DNA of 48,841 nucleotides, taken from an uncultured Porphyromonadaceae bacterium (GTDB taxonomy: Bacteria; Bacteroidota; Bacteroidia; Bacteroidales; Muribaculaceae). A model generated the notes under the pieces. It had not been told where the DNA came from. It ran no database searches and saw only the letters and a program-made list of their open reading frames with translations. How positions within the stretch are numbered: the first letter of the stretch is position 1; each line of letters begins with the position of its first letter. This document shows, piece by piece, positions 44,577 through 48,841 of this stretch. Made by a program: the position numbers and the translations under genes. Location: positions 1-48,841 of the forward strand of contig CAMWSM010000014.1 of NCBI GenBank assembly GCA_947176915.1, in the 5' to 3' direction.

Positions 44577-44706
44577 CTGGGAGCGGGGTCAGTCCCTTGA
44601 CCCCGGGGGCGACAAAAATCCCCGTAAAAAGGTAATTTCCCCACTCCCTGTGGGTTTGATTCTCTCTTTGTCGCAAAGGGGGTCATGGGACTGACCCCGC
44701 TCCCAG
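44577..44706. repeat. Large inverted pair of REP-like units
   Basis: The outer 20-nt arms (44577-44596 and 44687-44706) are perfectly complementary. Inside them TTGACCCC faces GGGGTCAT, and GCGACAAA (44609-44616) faces TTTGTCGC (44667-44674). Each arm alone can fold as GGGGTCA/TGACCCC. The arrangement is like a bacterial interspersed mosaic element made of two head-to-head REP units. It ends 4 nt from the sufS stop. Confidence 0.75.
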
Positions 44707-44709
44707 GGA

Positions 44710-45933
44710 TTATTCAAGGATGGCAGCGGCTCGGGTGAGGGCTTTGAGGAAAGTGTCTGCTTCCTCAAAGGTGTTGTAGACAGCGTAAGAGGCGCGGACA
44801 GTGCCGGGAATATCAAGGCGATCCATCAACGGCATGGCGCAATGATGTCCGGTTCTTACCTCTACCCCTTGCTTGTCGAGGAGCAAGCCTAAATCGTAGG
44901 GATGAGAACGACCTACAAGAAAAGATATGACAGCGCTTTTATGGGGAGCGGTGCCGAAAATTCTCATCTCCGGAATCTTCATCATCCTTTCCTGAGTGTA
45001 TTCCATCAGGAGATGCTCATGGTCCGCAATATTCTCTATGCCGATGTTTTCTATAAAATCAATGGCTTTTGAAAAAGCTGCTATGCCGACAAAATCCGGT
45101 GTCCCCGCCTCAAACTTGAACGGGAGTTCAGCGTAGGTGGTATGCTCAAAAGTAACTTTCGCTATCATCTCTCCTCCACCCTGATAAGGTGGCATCTCCT
45201 CAAGCCATCTCTTCTTCCCATAAAGGACTCCTATTCCTGTGGGTCCGTACATTTTATGAGCCGAGAAAACATAAAAGTCGCAATCAAGATCCTTCACGTC
45301 AATTCTGAGATGAGGGGAAGCCTGCGCTCCGTCAATAAGCACGGGCACTCCGTGGGAATGAGCCGTTGCGATCATCTCCTTGACCGGATTTATTGTCCCC
45401 AACACATTGCTGACATGACAAAAAGATGCCATCACTGTGCGCTCATTAAAGAGGGAGGCATATTCATTCAGATCTAACTCACCTAAGTCGTTGATATTTA
45501 CTACTCTCAACACAATCCCGGTGCGGTCTCTGAGCAACTGCCAGGGAACTATGTTGGCATGATGCTCCATTACTGTGAGAATAATCTCGTCGCCCCGCTT
45601 GAAGCGACTTCCGAAAGAGGAGGCGACGAGATTGATCGCCTCGGTGGTGCCACGTGTGAAAATCACCTCTTCACGCGAGTCAGCGTTGATATATTTACGT
45701 ATCTTCTCACGGCTCTGTTCCTGAAGATCTGTCATCTCCTGAGAGAGGGTATGGACTCCGCGATGCACATTCGCTTTCGAAGTAGTGTAAATACGATGGA
45801 TTTCATCCACCACCGAGAGAGGAGTTTGGGATGTAGCAGTATTGTCAAGATAGACCATTCCTTTTCCCGATACTTCTCTGGCAAGGATAGGAAACTCGCG
45901 CCTTATCTCTTCAATCTCCTGAGGTGTCAGCAT
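44710..45933 (-). CDS. sufS: Cysteine desulfurase of the SUF system
   Basis: This PLP enzyme supplies sulfur from cysteine for Fe-S assembly. It is 407 aa from the ATG for MLTPQEIEEIRREFPIL; a longer frame adds 17 residues over the end of sufD and is not supported. Signatures are YLDNTATSQTP, FTRGTTEAINLVA, EHHANIVPWQ and the PLP lysine in VFSAHKMYGPTGIGVLYG. The active-site Cys is in RTGHHCAMPLMDRL, typical of group II (SufS). It overlaps sufD by 7 nt. It is the last gene of the cluster. Confidence 0.95.
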   Translation of the reverse strand: MLTPQEIEEIRREFPILAREVSGKGMVYLDNTATSQTPLSVVDEIHRIYTTSKANVHRGVHTLSQEMTDLQEQSREKIRKYINADSREEVIFTRGTTEAINLVASSFGSRFKRGDEIILTVMEHHANIVPWQLLRDRTGIVLRVVNINDLGELDLNEYASLFNERTVMASFCHVSNVLGTINPVKEMIATAHSHGVPVLIDGAQASPHLRIDVKDLDCDFYVFSAHKMYGPTGIGVLYGKKRWLEEMPPYQGGGEMIAKVTFEHTTYAELPFKFEAGTPDFVGIAAFSKAIDFIENIGIENIADHEHLLMEYTQERMMKIPEMRIFGTAPHKSAVISFLVGRSHPYDLGLLLDKQGVEVRTGHHCAMPLMDRLDIPGTVRASYAVYNTFEEADTFLKALTRAAAILE

Positions 45934-47300
45934 TTTGGTTCCCCCTCCTCTGAGGATGAGCACGCCGAACGGCAGGAGGAACAATTAAGCGAACCTCCGG
46001 CAAAACGACGCTCCACAAGAAGCTGCAGACGCTCCTTCAGCCCCGGCATTCTCACTCCATCTATGACATCAGCCATAAAAGCCTGTTTAAGCAGGAGTTT
46101 CGCCGTTGCCTCCGGTATTCCGCGTGTTCTCATATAAAACACCTGTGTTTCGTCCAGCTGTCCGGTTGCGGTGCCGTGGGAACATTTGACATCGTCATCA
46201 TAAATCTCAAGCTGGGGCTTTGAGAACATCCGGGCATTATCCGAACCCACGATATTACGGTTGCTCTGATATGCCTCTGTCTTATCGGCACCCTTGCTGA
46301 CATAAATCAGTCCGGCAAAAGCTCCGACCGCCTCATCATCAAGCACAAATTTAAAGAGTTCATCAGTATGGCAATCCTTTACAAGATGTTCCACCTTGGT
46401 GTATGTGTCAAGATGTCGCTTACGATCCTCGATACCCATTCCGAGAAGGCGTAACGATGCTTTTTCACCGGTGAAGCGGCTATAATATTCGTTACGCGTA
46501 GTGCCGTTATAAAGAGTTATTCCGTCAAGAAGCACATTGCTCTCCTCCTCCTGACAAAGATAAAGGGCAGAGAGACGGGAGGTGCGCTCAGTCGACTCTT
46601 CAAGATCATAAAGATCCAGACGGCTGCGCTTGCCTGCATGCAATTCCACAGTCTGCACGACAAGGAAATCAACATCCGGATTCTGAGTGTGGTCGCAACC
46701 TAAGATTGTAACCTCAGCATCATCCTCCAAAATGACAAGCAAACGCCTTACTGCCATCAGCGGACTGCCGTTCTGCATGATATTGACAATCTGAATAGGC
46801 TTCTCCACCTTTATCCCCTTTTTCACCCACACGACTATGCCATCCTGGGCGAGGAGAGTGTTGAGAGCCACGACAGGATTTTCAATGTCGGCAATCTTTC
46901 CGTAATATTTACGTGAAATCTCCGGATGGTCCACGCAAAACCTGCGAAGGCTCCCCACATAGATCCCTTCCGGCAATCCCGCGCGGGCATCCTTGCTTTC
47001 GGCATATATGTCATTTACATTGAAGAAAAGCGCTGTGGATATATTGGGAACTCCGCAATGGAATGTAGCTGCCGGATTGACATCTATATTAACCCTTGCG
47101 ATATTCACTCCATAGTCCGGGGCGAGAAGGGCATTCATGTCGGTAGTCTCATAATTCTCACTCCCTGAGGGGGGGAGCGACATCTTCTCAAGCACCTTCA
47201 GGGCTTCCGGACGCAGGCGGTTCATGGTCTCCGCACTATTGCCGTCCACAAGCTGCCGGTGTCCCTTAAAAAGATCTATATATTGTGTCAGAGCATTCAT
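45927..47300 (-). CDS. sufD: Fe-S cluster assembly protein SufD
   Basis: This 457-aa subunit of the SufBCD scaffold has the beta-helix core typical of SufB/SufD. Signatures are CSHGTATGQLDETQVFYMRTRGIPEATAKLLLKQAFMADVID near the C-terminus and ILAQDGIVVWVKKGIKVEKPIQIVN near residue 155. The tail after the usual end (RRFAGGSLNCSSCRSACSSSEEGEPKC) is rich in Cys; a Cys tail occurs in other Bacteroidetes SufD proteins as I recall. sufC lies 17 nt upstream and sufS overlaps by 7 nt. Confidence 0.95.
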   Translation of the reverse strand: MNALTQYIDLFKGHRQLVDGNSAETMNRLRPEALKVLEKMSLPPSGSENYETTDMNALLAPDYGVNIARVNIDVNPAATFHCGVPNISTALFFNVNDIYAESKDARAGLPEGIYVGSLRRFCVDHPEISRKYYGKIADIENPVVALNTLLAQDGIVVWVKKGIKVEKPIQIVNIMQNGSPLMAVRRLLVILEDDAEVTILGCDHTQNPDVDFLVVQTVELHAGKRSRLDLYDLEESTERTSRLSALYLCQEEESNVLLDGITLYNGTTRNEYYSRFTGEKASLRLLGMGIEDRKRHLDTYTKVEHLVKDCHTDELFKFVLDDEAVGAFAGLIYVSKGADKTEAYQSNRNIVGSDNARMFSKPQLEIYDDDVKCSHGTATGQLDETQVFYMRTRGIPEATAKLLLKQAFMADVIDGVRMPGLKERLQLLVERRFAGGSLNCSSCRSACSSSEEGEPKC

Positions 47301-47317
47301 TTTTCAGTAAAATTTCA

Positions 47318-48082
47318 TTACAGACTTTCACCTGCATCCACTTTCTGCTTAATCCAATCATAACCGCGCTCTTCAAGTTCGAGAGCAAGTTCCGGTCCTC
47401 CGGTCATAACAATCTTCCCTTTATAGAGGATATGTATGAACTGCGGCTTAATGTAATCAAGCAGACGCTGATAGTGGGTTATGACGATAGTGGCGTTATT
47501 TTCAGTCTTCAGTTTGTTCACACCCTCCGCTACTACACGAAGGGCATCAATGTCAAGACCGGAATCAGTCTCGTCAAGGATGGAAAGCTTAGGCTCGAGG
47601 ACTGCCATCTGGAAAATCTCATTGCGCTTCTTCTCTCCTCCCGAAAAACCTTCATTCACGGAGCGTGAGGCGAGTTTCGTATCAAGTTCAACGACGGCGC
47701 GTTTCTCTCTCATAAGCTTAAGGAAATCCGTAGCACTCATCGGACCCTCTCCGAAATATTCACGCTTCGCATTGACGGCAGCCCGCATGAAATTCACCAT
47801 CGACACTCCCGGAATCTCGACAGGATACTGAAAACCGAGAAATAACCCTTCGTGGCTTCTTATCTCGGGCGCCATCGCCAGGAGGTCTTTGCCATAAAAT
47901 GAGGCTGAACCCTCCGTAACTTCATACGCAGGATTGCCGGCAAGCACCATTGAGAGTGTTGACTTACCGGAACCGTTAGGACCCATAATAGCGTGCACCT
48001 CACCGGGGCGCACCTCAAGATTTATTCCTTTCAATATTTCCTTGCCGTTGATACGGGCGTGGAGATTTTCGACTTTAAGCAT
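47318..48082 (-). CDS. sufC: SUF system ATPase
   Basis: This 254-aa ABC-type ATPase drives the SufBCD scaffold. Walker A GPNGSGKS is at 34-41, the Q-loop is in FLGFQYPVEIPG, and the SufC-specific signature FSGGEKKRNEIFQM starts at 146. Walker B ILDETDSGLD is near 168-177 and the switch histidine is in IVITHYQRLL. It overlaps the CvpA gene by 8 nt. sufB, which usually precedes sufC, is not in the 750 nt upstream. Confidence 0.96.
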   Translation of the reverse strand: MLKVENLHARINGKEILKGINLEVRPGEVHAIMGPNGSGKSTLSMVLAGNPAYEVTEGSASFYGKDLLAMAPEIRSHEGLFLGFQYPVEIPGVSMVNFMRAAVNAKREYFGEGPMSATDFLKLMREKRAVVELDTKLASRSVNEGFSGGEKKRNEIFQMAVLEPKLSILDETDSGLDIDALRVVAEGVNKLKTENNATIVITHYQRLLDYIKPQFIHILYKGKIVMTGGPELALELEERGYDWIKQKVDAGESL

Positions 48083-48704
48083 TTTCTATCATTATTTTAC
48101 TTTCCGGCATACCGCCTACTGTTTTTATAACGTCGGGAGAGGGGGTAATGTTGAGGCTTATTTTGCGTGCCTCACGCAATTGCAGGATGTGTGCAAGATC
48201 AGAAAAACTGTAGCACCCGAGTAGCTCAGGAGCCAAGAGCATCACGCATTCCACAACATTTCCATCATCAGCATTGGCATATTTCATCAATGGCGAATGA
48301 GGATTGATGCACACTATTATATTGTAGATTATGGAAAGAGCAAGGAGATATTTGATCATGCAGAATGCGGAGCCGAAAAGACGGTCGATAAGTCCCATGC
48401 CAAACACCTGCATAGCACTTTTCAACACTCCGGTAAGCAAGCGAAAGATGACGAAGACTCCCGTATAAATAACCGCTACAGTCATTACACTGTAAATGAA
48501 CGTATTCCCCGGCACATTCGCCACACCGGGCACCAACCATCTGACGAAACCTTCGACATCGTCGGCAAAGACATGGCAGCATACAGCTCCGAAAGCAAAC
48601 CCAAGAATGCCCGACACTTGTCCTGTGAAACCTGTGTGGTAGCCCTTAAGCAATGCCACAACAGCCACGGTCAGCACAATTATATGATAGGCAGCCTCAC
48701 TCAT
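48075..48704 (-). CDS. CvpA-family membrane protein
   Basis: This 209-aa integral membrane protein has four hydrophobic segments (about 5-22, 28-48, 65-90 and 103-130). The CvpA pattern is seen in GYHTGFTGQVSGILGFAFGAVCCHVFA and MGLIDRLFGSAFCMIKYLLALSIIYN. The family is linked to colicin V production and envelope stress, with no defined biochemical role. The C-terminal ~70 residues are soluble. Its end overlaps the sufC start by 8 nt, so it is translationally coupled to the Suf genes, an unusual pairing. Confidence 0.8.
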   Translation of the reverse strand: MSEAAYHIIVLTVAVVALLKGYHTGFTGQVSGILGFAFGAVCCHVFADDVEGFVRWLVPGVANVPGNTFIYSVMTVAVIYTGVFVIFRLLTGVLKSAMQVFGMGLIDRLFGSAFCMIKYLLALSIIYNIIVCINPHSPLMKYANADDGNVVECVMLLAPELLGCYSFSDLAHILQLREARKISLNITPSPDVIKTVGGMPESKIMIENA

Positions 48705-48723
48705 TGATCATTTACTTTTATTT

Positions 48724-48770
48724 CTTACCTCCTTAACACCTTAACATCTTACCATCCTAACATCTTAATG
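48724..48770. repeat. Degenerate short tandem repeat upstream of the CvpA gene
   Basis: Four to five imperfect 8-9-nt units of the type CCTTAACAT, CTTACCAT, CCTAACAT and CTTAATGA follow one another about 20-65 nt upstream of the CvpA start. The remaining bases to the window end show no gene. Confidence 0.5.
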
Positions 48771-48841
48771 ACCTCATCCCCTTTATCAATACTTCGGTTA
48801 CTTTTTGAGAGTTTGTTAACGGCTCCGAGGCGCCATGTGTT

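Noticed and set aside
45559..46137. Plus-strand open frame of 192 codons
   Set aside because: It is antisense to sufS and sufD, whose motifs are intact.

Overview
The window looks like a chromosomal segment from a gut Bacteroidales, most like Muribaculaceae. This rests on gene content and signals, not on a database search. The genes include a BtuB/BtuG-type vitamin B12 surface locus, DUF3575/fimbrillin-type fimbrial genes, an ECF sigma/FecR-like anti-sigma/outer-membrane barrel trio, LptF/G, Pta-AckA, a SufCDS cluster and many surface lipoproteins. Upstream regions repeatedly show the Bacteroidetes promoter pattern, TTTG about 19-21 bp before TAnnTTTG, rather than a sigma70 -35/-10 pair.

Layout. 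At 1-1.85 kb there is an AAA-ATPase/nuclease-fold gene flanked by ~95-99 bp direct repeats. At 1.98-6.7 kb lies a topoisomerase IV subunit A gene followed by a DUF3316-like secreted protein and an S41 lipoprotein peptidase. A 78-codon gene faces them. At 7.2-10.6 kb, aspS, a Nif3-family gene and a coiled-coil zinc-ribbon gene form an operon that ends in a 29-bp perfect hairpin. From 10.7 to 23.4 kb on the minus strand runs one long cobalamin locus. It starts with a TAnnTTTG promoter and a cobalamin riboswitch and continues through btuB, a BtuG-like propeller lipoprotein, a PKD-like lipoprotein, a 320-aa surface protein, an 1810-aa multidomain protein and a 461-aa propeller protein. From 23.4 to 25.5 kb is a complete preQ1 operon (queF, queC, queD, queE) with a structured leader. 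From 25.8 to 28.5 kb are a coiled-coil orphan and an LptF/G permease. From 28.6 to 32.0 kb are pta-ackA and lgt. Directly after the lgt stop lies the wreck of an AAA-ATPase/PDDEXK gene. From 32.1 to 35.8 kb is a sigma/anti-sigma/outer-membrane barrel signalling unit. From 36.1 to 37.7 kb is an intact AAA-ATPase/PDDEXK gene between 127-bp direct repeats. From 38.2 to 44.5 kb is a fimbrial operon with two fimbrillin-like lipoproteins carrying C-terminal repeat domains, a DUF3575/OmpA-like protein and an anchor lipoprotein. From 44.7 to 48.7 kb on the minus strand is cvpA-sufC-sufD-sufS.

Two themes deserve a second look. First, the cobalamin locus extends beyond the known BtuB-BtuG pair. It holds three related beta-propellers and two copies of an aromatic-rich domain beginning W/F-x-G-E-G-x-N-x-A-A-L-(V/I). 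In the 1810-aa protein this domain is fused to BspA-type leucine-rich repeats and a propeller, so this may be an undescribed B12 capture or adhesin module. Second, both ATPase-nuclease genes sit between gene-specific long direct repeats and a third member survives as a deleted remnant, which suggests these genes move or amplify as repeat-bounded cassettes.

No tRNA, rRNA, CRISPR array, transposase or integrase was recognised. Functional names come from motif reading alone.
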